Shown here: positions 34,961 through 44,307 of the stretch, in pieces
How the letters are laid out: each line of letters begins with the position of its first letter
How positions within the stretch are numbered: the stretch's first letter is position 1
NCBI GenBank assembly: GCA_964537685.1
Contig: CAZICM010000047.1
Span: 1-64,000 of the forward strand
Direction: 5' to 3'
Origin: CAZICM01 sp964537685
Lineage (GTDB): Bacteria; Myxococcota_A; Polyangia; Polyangiales; Polyangiaceae
Length of the DNA: 64,000 bases
Position numbers and translations under genes: made by a program
Notes under the pieces: model-generated
Seen by the model: only the letters and a program-made list of their open reading frames with translations
Databases searched by the model: none
Told to the model about the DNA's origin: nothing

Positions 34961-34981
34961 GGGCGGATGGAGAACCCGCCC
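34961..34981 (-). terminator. Possible terminator hairpin after the TSP3 protein gene
   Basis: GGGCGG (34961-34966) and CCGCCC (34976-34981) form a 6-bp GC stem with a 9-nt loop, 22 nt downstream of the stop at 35003 on the minus strand. There is no U-tract. Confidence 0.3.
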
Positions 34982-35002
34982 AGACGGGTGTGCGAAGGGC
35001 GG

Positions 35003-37663
35003 CTAGGCGCTGCGCTTCCTGCGGCGGCTCACCATCGCGGCGCACGCGGCAGCAAGCAGCGAGACCGCATAGCTGTTCGAAGAATTGCCGCCATTGGGCA
35101 GCTCGCACAAACAGCCGCCTTGCACATTCACTTGGCCGTTGTCTCCGCTGGATGCGCCGGGGTCGGCGCAATAGCCAATGACCGCGCCCGATTCGAGCTT
35201 GCACACTTTGGGATCGGGGCAGTCGTCATCGGTGCGGCATCCGTCAACACAGGTCATCGCCGGGATATCGCAGACCTTGCCGCTGTTGGGCGGCCCGCAA
35301 TCGGAATCCTCATCGCAGATCTGGATGCTGGTGTCGTCCGAAGGATCGAGCGGATTGCCTTCGCCCTGGTTGGCGTCGTACACGCCATCCTTGTCAAAAT
35401 CCTCGCCGCCGTCGGTCACGCCGCCGTCATCGGTATCCGCATCGACCGGGCTCGTCGTTGTCTTGCCCTTGTCGCCGTCCTCTTTGCAGGTGCCCTTCGA
35501 TTTGTCGGTTGCGGGATCGCTGCAAGGCAAGCCCATTTCCGTGCCGTCAAACAGGCCGTCGCCGTCGCTGTCGGAATCATTCACGTTGTTCTTGCCGTCG
35601 CCGTCGGTGTCATCCGAGGGATTGGGCTCTAAACCATCGCGAACGCCGTCATCATCCGTATCCGCATCGTTCGGATCCGAACCCAGCGTGCCTTCCTGAA
35701 GATCGCTCAGGCCATCGCCGTCGCTATCGGTCACAGTGCCATCGTCCTGGGGATGACCTTCAGTCGGATCTGTCTCACCCTGCTGATCCTGGGTGCCGTT
35801 GAGGTTTCCGTCCTCCGCGCCGTCCGTCGCACCGCCGTAATCGGTATCGGGATTCACCGGGCTCGTGGTCGTCTGGCCGCCATCAGCATCCGGAATGCAG
35901 TGCCCTGGGTTCGCCGGATTGCCTAGATCGTCGCAGTTCTTGCCCGTTTCCGTACCGTCGAACAGGCCGTCGTTATCGCTGTCGACGTCGTTCACGTTGA
36001 GCAAGCCATCGCCGTCGGTATCGTCCGATGGATTCGCTTCTTGGCCATCGGGTAAACCATCGTCGTCGGAATCGGTGTCGTTTTTATCCGAGCCGATAAC
36101 GTCCTCGAGGCCGTCGCTCAAGCCATCGCCGTCAGAGTCGACAACGCTTACATCATCGCTTCCATGGCCCGTCGTTGGATCGGTCTCGCCGCTGTCCACC
36201 TTGCCATCGAGATTAAAATCCTCGGCGCCATCACTCACCCCGCCGTCGTCTGTGTCGGCATCCAGCGGATCGGTCTTCGTGCCTGAATCCGCGTCGGCCC
36301 TGCAATGCCCTTGCGAGGCGTCCGTCGCCTCGCTGTTGCAGTCGAGGCCAAGCTCCGTGCCATCGAAAAGGCCATCGTTGTCAGCGTCCGGATCCAGCGC
36401 GTTGATCAGCCCATCGCCGTCTGTATCGACATTCCAACCAGGCTCGGTGCACGTTGCCAGGTTTGAACAGCCCTCAACGCCGTCCGCCACGCCGTCGTCG
36501 TCGGAATCGGCGTCGTTGGGATCCGTGTGATTGAGGATTTCTTCATCGTCGGATAGCCCATCCATATCCGCATCGGTGAAGGTCGGAATGGATGTGACAA
36601 TGCCGGATACCAGAACGAATTCGATGCTAGTTGCTTCGAATTTGATCTGAGTCTGCCCTCCCGACTGGAGAGGGGCCGTAATATCAATAATATCTATATC
36701 GAGATGGCTCATCGAGCCTGGATCGCCCGAGGGTGCCGGCAAATCGCTTGGAGAAGAGTATTTCACTCCGTCAACAGAACGGCTGCTATTAAAGAAATCG
36801 TTCTCGTTCCCGCCGTTGTCCTTGAGCGTTGCGACACTCATGGTCACCGGATCAATCAGTGAAAAACTGTCGCCGGTAACACCGCTGTCGCCCTCATAGG
36901 CGACGACGCCGACTTTGGCACCCGAGTAGACGTTGAAGTTCTTGGGAATCAAAATATCGTCTACGAGTGCCTGCGTCTTCTCAGTATCCTGCAGCTTGTC
37001 CAAGCCTGCGAATACGGAAATATTTCGATGCGGCATCTTGGGGTGACTATACAAAACCACCATCCACCAACCCGCGTGCCCAGCAGGGTCTGATGGAGCA
37101 AAATTCTTGAAGTCAAACGAGGTAACGCCTGAAATTGCGTATGTGCAGCTTCCGTTGTTCTTAACGTAGGTCGTCACATCCGCAGTACCGTGGTAGTTGT
37201 CACCGAGTGCGAACGTGCTGGTGGCGGTTGCCTCGATAGGAGGAATGCCGCCGATGCATTCCAGCATCACCTTGTCATCCACCTGCCCGGATGCCTGCGA
37301 ACGCGCCGACCAGAATAAGTAGGCGTTGGTCACCTCCGCACCGTCGGGAATCGTGAGGAGCGCGGCAGACTTCGCCTGATCCATCGCCACCGTATCGTCC
37401 GACTTAACCGTCATCCCGCTGGCTTGCCAAAAGATATCGGGCCCCTTGTCTTCAAGGTTGCCAGCCATAATGCCGGAGCACTTAGCTCCAGTGGGATAGG
37501 GAGCAACGCCGGACGCGCAATCTTGCACAAGCGTATTGCCAATCAGAAGGAAATCTCCCTGCTGTGTCGTCTCGACTATTTTAGGCAAAGCACTCGCGCG
37601 CCCCGACACCGCACTAAGCAGCGCCAAAGCAGCCAATCCGGTAAACACCGCTTTTGTTCTCAT
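35003..37663 (-). CDS. Secreted TSP3-repeat protein with MYXO-CTERM-like sorting tail
   Basis: 886 residues. A cleavable signal peptide (ends near ASA, residue 25) and GAGGAG before ATG support the start. Residues 26-365 form a beta-rich ectodomain (VTNAYLFWSARSQASG, PHRNISVFAGLDKL). Residues ~366-800 contain about a dozen thrombospondin-type-3 units (DADMDGLSDDEE, DSDGDGLSDGLEDV, DADTDDGG) that chelate calcium. Then two Cys modules (CDEDSDCGPPNSGKVC, CRTDDDCPDPKVC) and a C-terminal tail, residues 849-886: GGCLCELP, a Ser/Asn linker, a hydrophobic helix and RRRKR. That CxC-helix-Arg layout matches the MYXO-CTERM signal, which is cut by a myxosortase so the protein is lipid-anchored to the surface. 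No sortase is in the window. Confidence 0.88.
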   Translation of the reverse strand: MRTKAVFTGLAALALLSAVSGRASALPKIVETTQQGDFLLIGNTLVQDCASGVAPYPTGAKCSGIMAGNLEDKGPDIFWQASGMTVKSDDTVAMDQAKSAALLTIPDGAEVTNAYLFWSARSQASGQVDDKVMLECIGGIPPIEATATSTFALGDNYHGTADVTTYVKNNGSCTYAISGVTSFDFKNFAPSDPAGHAGWWMVVLYSHPKMPHRNISVFAGLDKLQDTEKTQALVDDILIPKNFNVYSGAKVGVVAYEGDSGVTGDSFSLIDPVTMSVATLKDNGGNENDFFNSSRSVDGVKYSSPSDLPAPSGDPGSMSHLDIDIIDITAPLQSGGQTQIKFEATSIEFVLVSGIVTSIPTFTDADMDGLSDDEEILNHTDPNDADSDDDGVADGVEGCSNLATCTEPGWNVDTDGDGLINALDPDADNDGLFDGTELGLDCNSEATDASQGHCRADADSGTKTDPLDADTDDGGVSDGAEDFNLDGKVDSGETDPTTGHGSDDVSVVDSDGDGLSDGLEDVIGSDKNDTDSDDDGLPDGQEANPSDDTDGDGLLNVNDVDSDNDGLFDGTETGKNCDDLGNPANPGHCIPDADGGQTTTSPVNPDTDYGGATDGAEDGNLNGTQDQQGETDPTEGHPQDDGTVTDSDGDGLSDLQEGTLGSDPNDADTDDDGVRDGLEPNPSDDTDGDGKNNVNDSDSDGDGLFDGTEMGLPCSDPATDKSKGTCKEDGDKGKTTTSPVDADTDDGGVTDGGEDFDKDGVYDANQGEGNPLDPSDDTSIQICDEDSDCGPPNSGKVCDIPAMTCVDGCRTDDDCPDPKVCKLESGAVIGYCADPGASSGDNGQVNVQGGCLCELPNGGNSSNSYAVSLLAAACAAMVSRRRKRSA
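35340..36570 (-). repeat. Tandem TSP3 calcium-binding repeats
   Basis: Degenerate in-gene repeats encoding D-x-D-x-DG-(L/V)-x-D-G units. The block SDGDGLFDGTE occurs several times almost identically, e.g. near 35555, 35955 and 36360. Confidence 0.75.
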
Positions 37664-37824
37664 GGCTCCTCACTTTTTAAAGCATGGGGTTGCTTTCGGC
37701 GACGCACCGAACCCCGTGGAAAAACATTGACTCAAGAATTTATATTGTCTGTCAGAAATGGCCGCTTGGAAAGCTCTGATGCGCGCGATTTCTGCTCTCT
37801 GTTGATCAGATGGTGTGCACTGAT

Positions 37825-37860
37825 CATACCGGGGAAGAACACGCATTCTTCCCCGGTATG
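37825..37860 (-). terminator. Strong hairpin after the first OmpA/TSP3 gene
   Basis: Perfect 15-bp inverted repeat: arms 37825-37839 (CATACCGGGGAAGAA) and 37846-37860, loop CACGCA, extendable by CTGAT/ATCAG with one bulge. It begins 14 nt after the stop of the minus-strand OmpA gene (37874). No T-run follows, so it may be a Rho-assisted terminator or 3'-end stabiliser. Confidence 0.65.
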
Positions 37861-37873
37861 AATCAGCCCGGTC

Positions 37874-39796
37874 CTACTTCTTTCGCTTCTCGATGATCTT
37901 GAACTGAACGCGCCGGTTCAACTGGCGTCCAGCATCGGTTGTGTTCTCGGCGATCGGCACATCCGGACCGTAGCCCCGCGCGATCATGCGGCCCGGATCG
38001 ATTCCGCGCTGCACAAGCGCCGCCATGACCGAATCCGAGCGCGCCTGCGAGAGCTTGAGGTTGTAGTTGCGCTGGCCCTTGTTGTCCGTATGGCCTTGCA
38101 CTTCCAGCCTCAACAGCTCGGGATGATCGCGGAGCACCGCAGCCACCTCGTCCAGCAAGCCAAAGCTCACCGGGCGGATCGTCGCCTTGGCAAAGTCGAA
38201 CTGAACCTGCTGCAAGATCAAAATCTCGTTCTCGGTCAGCACGACAGACTTCGGACATCCGTGCTTCTTCGGATCCGGATCGGAGACGCCCCACTTATCC
38301 GGGCACGCATCCTGGGCATCCAAAATCCCGTCGTTATCGCGATCGGGCGGACAGCCATTCTTCTTCGGATCCGGATCGGCAACACCGGGCACATCCGGGC
38401 ACGCATCCTGATCGTCGATGATGCCATCCTTGTCGCGATCCTTCGGCTTCGGACAGCCATTCTTCTTCGGATCGGGATCGGGCTCGCCGGGCACGTCCGG
38501 ACACGCATCCTTCTCGTCGAGAATGCCATCGTTGTCGCGATCGGGCGGGCAGCCATTCTTCTTCGGATCGGGATTCTTTACGCCTGGAACATCCGGGCAC
38601 GCATCCTGCGGATCGATAATGCCGTCTTTGTCGCGATCATTCGGAAGCGGGCATCCATGCTTCTTCGGATCGTCGTTGGGCGCGCCGGGCTGATCGGGAC
38701 ATGCATCGACTTCATCGAGAATCTTGTCGCCGTCGCGATCGGCCGGGCAGCCCAAGCGCTTGGGATCGGGATCGGGGAATTTGCCCTTGTGGACATCCGG
38801 GCACACATCTTCAGCATCGATGATGTCGTCCTTGTCGCGATCGGGCTGAGCCTTCTTCATGAGAGGCGTGTACGCAATGCCGAGCAGCGCGCGGAATGTC
38901 GGCGTTCCAACGCCTGGAGCAAGTCCTCCACCGAGGCCCAGGCTCGCTTCGAAATCCTCCATGAAGCGGTAACGCATGCCGAGCAGCGCTTCCATGTTGG
39001 TCGTGTTGGCACTGACATTCTGAGGAAGAAGAGCGCCTGAAATCTCCGGGCCGATTTGAAAGTTGCGCTCGTCGTCGAGCAAAAACCCAATACCGCCGCC
39101 GAATTGAATCAGCGTGCCCTGCTCGATTTGGCCCAGATAATTTTTGGAGCCGCGGATTTCCGAGCCCACCGAAAACGACCACACAAATTTTTCAGCGCGC
39201 CCGCCTAAAATCACGTTGAGCGCGCCGCGCACACTGCCATCGGATACGAAGTCGCCGGTGCCCGTGGGCAGCCAAAGATATCCGCCCACGCCCGCTTGAA
39301 AGATATCGAAATAGTCGCCGTACAGCGTGCCGCGCACGCCTATGCGCAAATCGCCGAAATCGGCTCCCGACGGCGATGTGAATGTCAAGCCTTCGCCCGT
39401 CGGGTTATCACCGCTCTGCACGAGCGCGACGGGAATGTCCAAGTTCAGCGCAACCCGATTGAACAGCGAGAATGTGCCGTTGACATGCGTGAACATCTGA
39501 TGGCTGACAATGCCTTGCCGCTCTTCTTCGGCGCCATCCTGTGTCTTCACCAAAATGAGCGGATTTAGCGCGTAATTAAACAGGAGCGACGCATGCACTT
39601 CCATGTGGCCGGCCGAAAATGGGGACTGCACGCCAAATAGGCGATCGCCCGCAAATGACGGCTGAAAGCGATCGAGCGCAAATCCTTGATCGTTCTGTCC
39701 TGTCTCTTGTGCCTGTGCGGCTGATGCCACGGTGCCTAGCAAAAGGGTTGCGGCTAGCGTGGACAACCAACGTACGGTTCGTCTGCGCGTTTGCAT
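37874..39796 (-). CDS. OmpA-family outer membrane protein with TSP3 repeats
   Basis: 640 residues from ATG 39796, which begins a signal peptide ending in QAQ; GGAGG lies 13 nt upstream. Residues ~30-315 are a predicted beta-barrel domain (FQPSFAGDRLFGVQSPFSAGHMEVHASLLFNYALNPL; NLDIPVALVQSG). Residues ~320-530 hold six TSP3 units of the form DRDKDGIIDPQDACPDVPG followed by a Pro-rich KKNGCP spacer, which bind calcium. The end (from ~540) is the OmpA peptidoglycan-binding domain: FDFAKATIRPVSFGLLDEVAAVL, VQGHTDNKG, LSQARSDSVMAALVQRGI, NRRVQFKII. It tethers outer membrane to cell wall. A paralogue lies at 53730. A strong hairpin follows the stop. Confidence 0.92.
   Translation of the reverse strand: MQTRRRTVRWLSTLAATLLLGTVASAAQAQETGQNDQGFALDRFQPSFAGDRLFGVQSPFSAGHMEVHASLLFNYALNPLILVKTQDGAEEERQGIVSHQMFTHVNGTFSLFNRVALNLDIPVALVQSGDNPTGEGLTFTSPSGADFGDLRIGVRGTLYGDYFDIFQAGVGGYLWLPTGTGDFVSDGSVRGALNVILGGRAEKFVWSFSVGSEIRGSKNYLGQIEQGTLIQFGGGIGFLLDDERNFQIGPEISGALLPQNVSANTTNMEALLGMRYRFMEDFEASLGLGGGLAPGVGTPTFRALLGIAYTPLMKKAQPDRDKDDIIDAEDVCPDVHKGKFPDPDPKRLGCPADRDGDKILDEVDACPDQPGAPNDDPKKHGCPLPNDRDKDGIIDPQDACPDVPGVKNPDPKKNGCPPDRDNDGILDEKDACPDVPGEPDPDPKKNGCPKPKDRDKDGIIDDQDACPDVPGVADPDPKKNGCPPDRDNDGILDAQDACPDKWGVSDPDPKKHGCPKSVVLTENEILILQQVQFDFAKATIRPVSFGLLDEVAAVLRDHPELLRLEVQGHTDNKGQRNYNLKLSQARSDSVMAALVQRGIDPGRMIARGYGPDVPIAENTTDAGRQLNRRVQFKIIEKRKK
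38210..38850 (-). repeat. Six TSP3 units of the first OmpA protein
   Basis: Near-identical ~90-110 nt units encoding DRD(K/N)DGI(I/L)D..DACPD. High nucleotide similarity between units suggests that slippage or recombination could change copy number. Confidence 0.75.
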
Positions 39797-39985
39797 GACG
39801 CTCGATGTTCCTCCTCGATTCCCAGTGATGTCTCGCCGCACCAGCATCTGGTTTCGCTGATTCAGGGCCCGGTTGCAGGTAGCGGCGAAAGGATGCCCAT
39901 CATCTCACCCTTTGGCATTCGGGAGCAAATTCAACGTTAGAAGGGCGCGCCAAAATTTTGCTCTCAAGACGCGGCGTCCAGATGT

Positions 39986-40468
39986 TCAAGGGCGGCCCAG
40001 CACAAGCCGGATCCGCTCAATAAGCCCGCGCCAAAAGCCAGTTTCCCGGCCCGCGTCACCGGCCTCGTCCGCGGGCACGAAACGAGCGAGTTCGGCAGCC
40101 CGCTCCGCCGGAACATAGGCGCCCAGACATTCGCCGCAGCGGTAAATAGTAGGCCCGGTCTGCTGAAATTGCTCTTGCGCCAAAGGTCTCGAACAGCGCG
40201 GGCAATGCGGCAGCGCGCTTCCGCTTAGAGCCTTCCCGGACGGCGCTTTTCGATCTCGTCCGCCTCCTCCGTCCTCCGCCGCCGCTTCTCGCGTTCCCCG
40301 CACAATCCCGGGCAGATCGCCGTCAAACCAATCCACCCAAAGACCTCCGCAATCCCTGCAGCAATCCACCGGGCTTCCGAGGATCTCCTGCACTTCAAGC
40401 AAAGCCTTGCAGTTTGGGCAATTCAATTGAGCTTCCCGGTATCCGGTACGCGCCGCTTTGTTCATCAT
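39986..40468 (-). CDS. Zinc-ribbon protein with two TFIIB-like modules
   Basis: 160 residues, cytoplasmic. Two zf-TFIIB-type Cys4 ribbons: CPNCKALLEVQEILGSPVDCCRDCGGLWVDW (residues 17-48) and CPRCSRPLAQEQFQQTGPTIYRCGECLGAYVP (residues 90-121), joined by a charged Gly/Arg linker. This family of small Zn proteins is widespread in Myxococcota and usually unannotated; nucleic acid or protein binding is likely but unproven. No membrane segment. It follows the OmpA gene's leader region by about 190 nt on the same strand but upstream of it. Confidence 0.78.
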   Translation of the reverse strand: MMNKAARTGYREAQLNCPNCKALLEVQEILGSPVDCCRDCGGLWVDWFDGDLPGIVRGTREAAAEDGGGGRDRKAPSGKALSGSALPHCPRCSRPLAQEQFQQTGPTIYRCGECLGAYVPAERAAELARFVPADEAGDAGRETGFWRGLIERIRLVLGRP

Positions 40469-40625
40469 GGCCGATGCCCGCCGTGCTTCTTCATTGCGCT
40501 TGAAACAGCGCGCTCAGAAAAACAACACCCCCGACAATACCATGGACATCCCCGCGCGGGTTGACGCGCCAAGCCATTCTTGATGCTTGTGAAAACCTTG
40601 GGTTTTCAATGGATAGGAGGAGCTT

Positions 40626-42881
40626 GTGAAACGACGATTAGGCATTATCGGGGGTGCACTGGCGATCGCGGCCGCAGCCATTTTCGGCGGCTGCGGTGAT
40701 GGAGGCGACTCCAGCGGAAGCGCCGCAGGCCCAGGCTCGGGCGGTCAAGGCGCGGCAGGCGGAGGGCAAGGCGGAACGGGCACTGCAGGCTCTGGAATGG
40801 GCGGTTCCGGGCAAGGGGGAAGTATTTTTGTCGGCTGCCAATCGGGCATTGTGTGCGGCTCGGGCGAATGCTGCGCGGCGGGCGAGGAATGTGTGCTCGG
40901 AGCCTGTCTTTCCACATGCGCGACCAATGTGCGCTGCGGGGCCGATTTGGGAACCTGCTGCGGGGCCGGAGAAGTGTGCCTCGCCGACAAATGCTGGGCG
41001 CCCACGGGCAACTGTCTCGACTGGGCGGACTGCGCAGAAAATGAATTCTGCGAGCCGACCACCGGCAAATGCCTACCCCAGCCTCCAGGCGCGCCTGTCT
41101 GCGAATACAAGCCGCCCGTAGGGCCACTGACACCCTTGCTGGAATGGTCGTGGACCGACAGCCCCATTCAGAGCGCGCACAACCAGGTCATCAATGCGCC
41201 TGTCGTCATTGACCTCGAGAAAGACGGCATTCCCGATGTCGTGATCCCCACGTCCGACAATTTCAACGGATTGGGCGTTGGATATCTGCGGGCGCTCAAT
41301 GGCAAAGACGGCATAGAAAAATGGGATGCCAATACAGATGTATATTTAGACGCAAATCGCATTCAGCCCCGCGGAACGCCTGCGGCGGCCGATATTGACG
41401 GCGATGGCTTTGTTGAAATCGTCACGCCCAAGGCAGGAGGCGGGCTCATTGCCTTTGAGCATGATGGCAAATTCAAATGGGCAACGACGATGGCCGACGG
41501 TGTAACGCCATGGAATGTCGCATTGAATTCGGCCACGGTCGCCATTGCAGATCTCGAGGGCAATGGCAGCCCCGAAATTGTTGTCGGTGGCGCGATATTC
41601 GATGCAATGGGCAAGCTGCGCTATGACGGCGGAGCCTATTTTGGATCGAACAACGGAACCTATGGGTCGGTTAGTATCATTGCCGATTTGGACGGCGATG
41701 GAGTGCAAGAGGTGGCAGGCGGCAAAAGCGCATTGCATGCCGACGGTTCACTCTATTGGGATAATGGCCAAATCGATGGTTATCCAGCCATTGCCGATTT
41801 AGATCTCGATGGAAAGCCCGAGCTCATTGTTATCGCGGCGGGGCAGGTGCGGGTGCAGAACCCGACGACAGGCGCGGTACTCGCATCGCTTGCGATGCCT
41901 GGAATGGGTGCGGGAGGAGCGCCGACCATTGCCAATTTCGACGCGGACCCGGAGCCGGAAATTGCGGCGGCCAATGGCAGTGCATATTCGGTATTCGAAT
42001 ACACGACCAATCCAATGCCGGCATTAAGTGTGAAATGGCAGACGGCGACCCAGGATCTTTCATCAAACCGCACAGGATCCAGTCTGTTTGATTTTCAGGG
42101 CGACGGCGTGGCAGAGGTCGTATACAACGACGAATGTTATTTACGCGTTTACAATGGTATTGATGGAACCGTTCTTTATCAGGAAGCCAATTCATCCGCC
42201 ACCATTCACGAATATCCTGTAATTGCCGACGTCGACGGCGATAACAACACGGAAATCCTTGTGGCTGCGAATGATTTAAATCACAAGGGCGGCAGCCCCT
42301 CCTGCCCCTATGGGGTTGCAGGAAGCCGTCACGGGGTATTTTTATACGGTGATGCCGGCGATAACTGGGTTCGGACGCGCCGCGTGTGGAATCAGCACGC
42401 ATATCATATTACCAATATCAACGCGGACGGTTCGCTCCCTGTCCCCGAATCGCCGAGCTGGATAAAACCTGCCGGTTTCAATAATTACCGCCAATCCAAT
42501 CAAGGTGCCGGCGTTTTCAATGCGCCGGATATTCAGGTAAGCCTCGAGGCATCGCTCCTTCCTTGTCCCGATAAAGTGCTGCTCCGCGCCTTTGTGCAAA
42601 ACAAGGGAAGCCAGGGCGTCGCGCCTGGAATCAATGTCAGCTTCTACCGCGGGCCCGACGCATCCGGAACATGGATTGGTACGGCCGTCACCAAACTGCC
42701 CCTTTTGCCAGGCCAATACGAACTCGTAACCATGGAATACATTCGAATGGCAAGCGATTCCGTTATGGATTTCTTTGTCGCGACGGACAAAGACGATATG
42801 GGCAACGAATACCTAAACGAATGTATTGAAGACAATAACAGCGCCCAGCTCGGCGGCGTTGAATGCACAAGCGCCAATTGA
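40626..42881 (+). CDS. FG-GAP/VCBS-repeat and CARDB lipoprotein
   Basis: 751 residues from GTG with AGGAGGA 4 nt upstream. Signal peptide with lipobox FGGC (Cys23), then a long Gly/Ser/Gln tether, a Cys-rich module (CGSGECCAAGEECVLGAC, CGAGEVCLADKCW), a seven-bladed integrin-type propeller with calcium loops DLEKDGIPDVVI, DIDGDGFVEIV, DLDGDGVQEV, DLDLDGKPEL and NFDADPEPEI, and a C-terminal CARDB-like adhesion domain (KVLLRAFVQNKGSQGVAPGINVSFY) ending CIEDNNSAQLGG. Probably a calcium-stabilised surface adhesin. A paralogue with the same order lies at 60527-62989. Confidence 0.88.
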   Translation: MKRRLGIIGGALAIAAAAIFGGCGDGGDSSGSAAGPGSGGQGAAGGGQGGTGTAGSGMGGSGQGGSIFVGCQSGIVCGSGECCAAGEECVLGACLSTCATNVRCGADLGTCCGAGEVCLADKCWAPTGNCLDWADCAENEFCEPTTGKCLPQPPGAPVCEYKPPVGPLTPLLEWSWTDSPIQSAHNQVINAPVVIDLEKDGIPDVVIPTSDNFNGLGVGYLRALNGKDGIEKWDANTDVYLDANRIQPRGTPAAADIDGDGFVEIVTPKAGGGLIAFEHDGKFKWATTMADGVTPWNVALNSATVAIADLEGNGSPEIVVGGAIFDAMGKLRYDGGAYFGSNNGTYGSVSIIADLDGDGVQEVAGGKSALHADGSLYWDNGQIDGYPAIADLDLDGKPELIVIAAGQVRVQNPTTGAVLASLAMPGMGAGGAPTIANFDADPEPEIAAANGSAYSVFEYTTNPMPALSVKWQTATQDLSSNRTGSSLFDFQGDGVAEVVYNDECYLRVYNGIDGTVLYQEANSSATIHEYPVIADVDGDNNTEILVAANDLNHKGGSPSCPYGVAGSRHGVFLYGDAGDNWVRTRRVWNQHAYHITNINADGSLPVPESPSWIKPAGFNNYRQSNQGAGVFNAPDIQVSLEASLLPCPDKVLLRAFVQNKGSQGVAPGINVSFYRGPDASGTWIGTAVTKLPLLPGQYELVTMEYIRMASDSVMDFFVATDKDDMGNEYLNECIEDNNSAQLGGVECTSAN

Positions 42882-42908
42882 TGCTCAGGCGCGTGGTTTA
42901 GCCTTTCT

Positions 42909-43718
42909 TCAAGCTGTATCCGCCTCTTTAAAAAACGATTTCACCGCCCGGAATATCTCGCGCGGCGCTTCCAATGGCAATAGATGACCAGCACCCTTGA
43001 TCGTATGTAAACGGGCACTGGGAATTTGTTCTGAAATGGACACGCCGTTCGGATAAGGAATCAATCTATCCGAATCTCCATGCACCACCAGCGTCGGCGC
43101 GGCGATTTTTGAGAGCCGATCCCACGAGCTCCAGCGCGATACAGCCGCGAATTGGCGGCCTATTCCCTCGCGCGTTGCGGGCTTCAGCAGCGCGGCCTGA
43201 ACAGCCAAATCCAACAGCTCTTCATTCGCTTGGGCAAATCCGGGGCCGGTAATTGCCGCGTATACTCTTTTAATTACATCGGATTGATTCCCCGAAAGAT
43301 TAAATAAATGCGCGACGATTTCCGGCTCGGGCAAGACCGCCTTTCTTCCTCCCGGCGTTGTCGCCATTAAAATGGCCCGGCGAACGCGCGATGGATATTC
43401 AATGAGCATTTCTTGGGCAATCATTCCGCCCATCGAAATGCCCATCACGTCGGCCTGCTGAATGCCGAGCGTATCCAATAAGCCAATTGCATCGGCGGCC
43501 ATATCGGAAAGCTCATACGAAGCATTCGTCATCGGCGATGACCAGCCCGCATCCCGGTTATCGAATTGAATGGCTTGAAAACCCGCGCCCGCAAGCGCTT
43601 GAGACAGCGGCGTCCAGGCATCACCCCGGCCTCCAAGACCCATAATCAACAATATCGGCGGGCCTTCGCCGAAGGTGTCGTAGTGAATTTCAATGCCGCG
43701 GATTTGGGCGAATTTCAT
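42909..43718 (-). CDS. Alpha/beta hydrolase
   Basis: 269 residues from ATG 43718; an in-frame GTG at 43748 would add 10. Family features: EGPPILLIMGLGG (oxyanion loop), the nucleophile elbow GISMGG (Ser95), acid in LVVHGDSDRLIPYPNG and His in IKGAGHLLPLEAP, so the catalytic triad is complete. It resembles the 3-oxoadipate enol-lactonase/haloperoxidase-like branch; substrate unknown. A TACGAT box ends 6 nt before ATG 43718, which supports this start and a leaderless mRNA. Confidence 0.88.
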   Translation of the reverse strand: MKFAQIRGIEIHYDTFGEGPPILLIMGLGGRGDAWTPLSQALAGAGFQAIQFDNRDAGWSSPMTNASYELSDMAADAIGLLDTLGIQQADVMGISMGGMIAQEMLIEYPSRVRRAILMATTPGGRKAVLPEPEIVAHLFNLSGNQSDVIKRVYAAITGPGFAQANEELLDLAVQAALLKPATREGIGRQFAAVSRWSSWDRLSKIAAPTLVVHGDSDRLIPYPNGVSISEQIPSARLHTIKGAGHLLPLEAPREIFRAVKSFFKEADTA

Positions 43719-43869
43719 CGAGCTATCGTATTGCATGGCGAACCCCACACGCTAAGAGTCCCCCCGGTGCTTTTCAAGGCGTTCACGCGCCGGCGCGCTT
43801 CTTCAATGCCAGCCCGCATCTTGATGCCTTGTGAAACCGAGCGCGCGCGCGTCTTATGCTGCGCAGATT

Positions 43870-44307
43870 ATGAGCATGCGCGTACATCAGGCGGAGCTTG
43901 AAATCCGCACAAAAGGCCGGGGTTTTTTAAATATTACGGAGCGAGCCGCGGAAGCTGCCCACGCTTCGGGTATCCACACGGGAAGCTGCTCGGTATTTGT
44001 GCACCACACATCGGCGAGTTTGCTCATCCAAGAAAATGCCGACCCATCGGTTCTGCGCGATCTCGAAAGCTGGATAAGCAAATATGTGCCCGACGGCCGC
44101 GGTTACGAGCACGACGATGAAGGTCCGGACGATATGCCAGGCCATATCCGCTCTATGCTGACGCACACGAGCGAAGTGATTCCAATCACCAATGGACGGC
44201 TTGCGCTGGGCAGATGGCAGGCCCTGTATCTGTGGGAGCACCGGCATAACCCCCACATACGGCGATTGACAGTGACCTCCATTGGAACGTTAAAAGAAAG
44301 CCCATGA
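43870..44307 (+). CDS. yjbQ: YjbQ/UPF0047 family protein
   Basis: 145 residues from ATG 43870 (a second ATG at 43876 is possible). Family motifs: GFLNITERAAEAAHASGIHTGSCSVFVHHTSASLLIQENADPSVLRDLESW and HIRSMLTHTSEVIPITNGRLALGRWQALYLWEHR. UPF0047 proteins are trimers with a metal-like site built from conserved His; E. coli YjbQ shows weak thiamine-phosphate synthase activity, the physiological role is unclear. TATGCT ends 9 nt before ATG. The stop overlaps the next ATG by 4 nt, starting a three-gene coupled operon. Confidence 0.9.
   Translation: MSMRVHQAELEIRTKGRGFLNITERAAEAAHASGIHTGSCSVFVHHTSASLLIQENADPSVLRDLESWISKYVPDGRGYEHDDEGPDDMPGHIRSMLTHTSEVIPITNGRLALGRWQALYLWEHRHNPHIRRLTVTSIGTLKESP

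Noticed and set aside
35340..36570. CRISPR-like regular repeats
   Set aside because: The repetition is protein-coding Asp-rich TSP3 units with variable lengths, not identical direct repeats with unique spacers.
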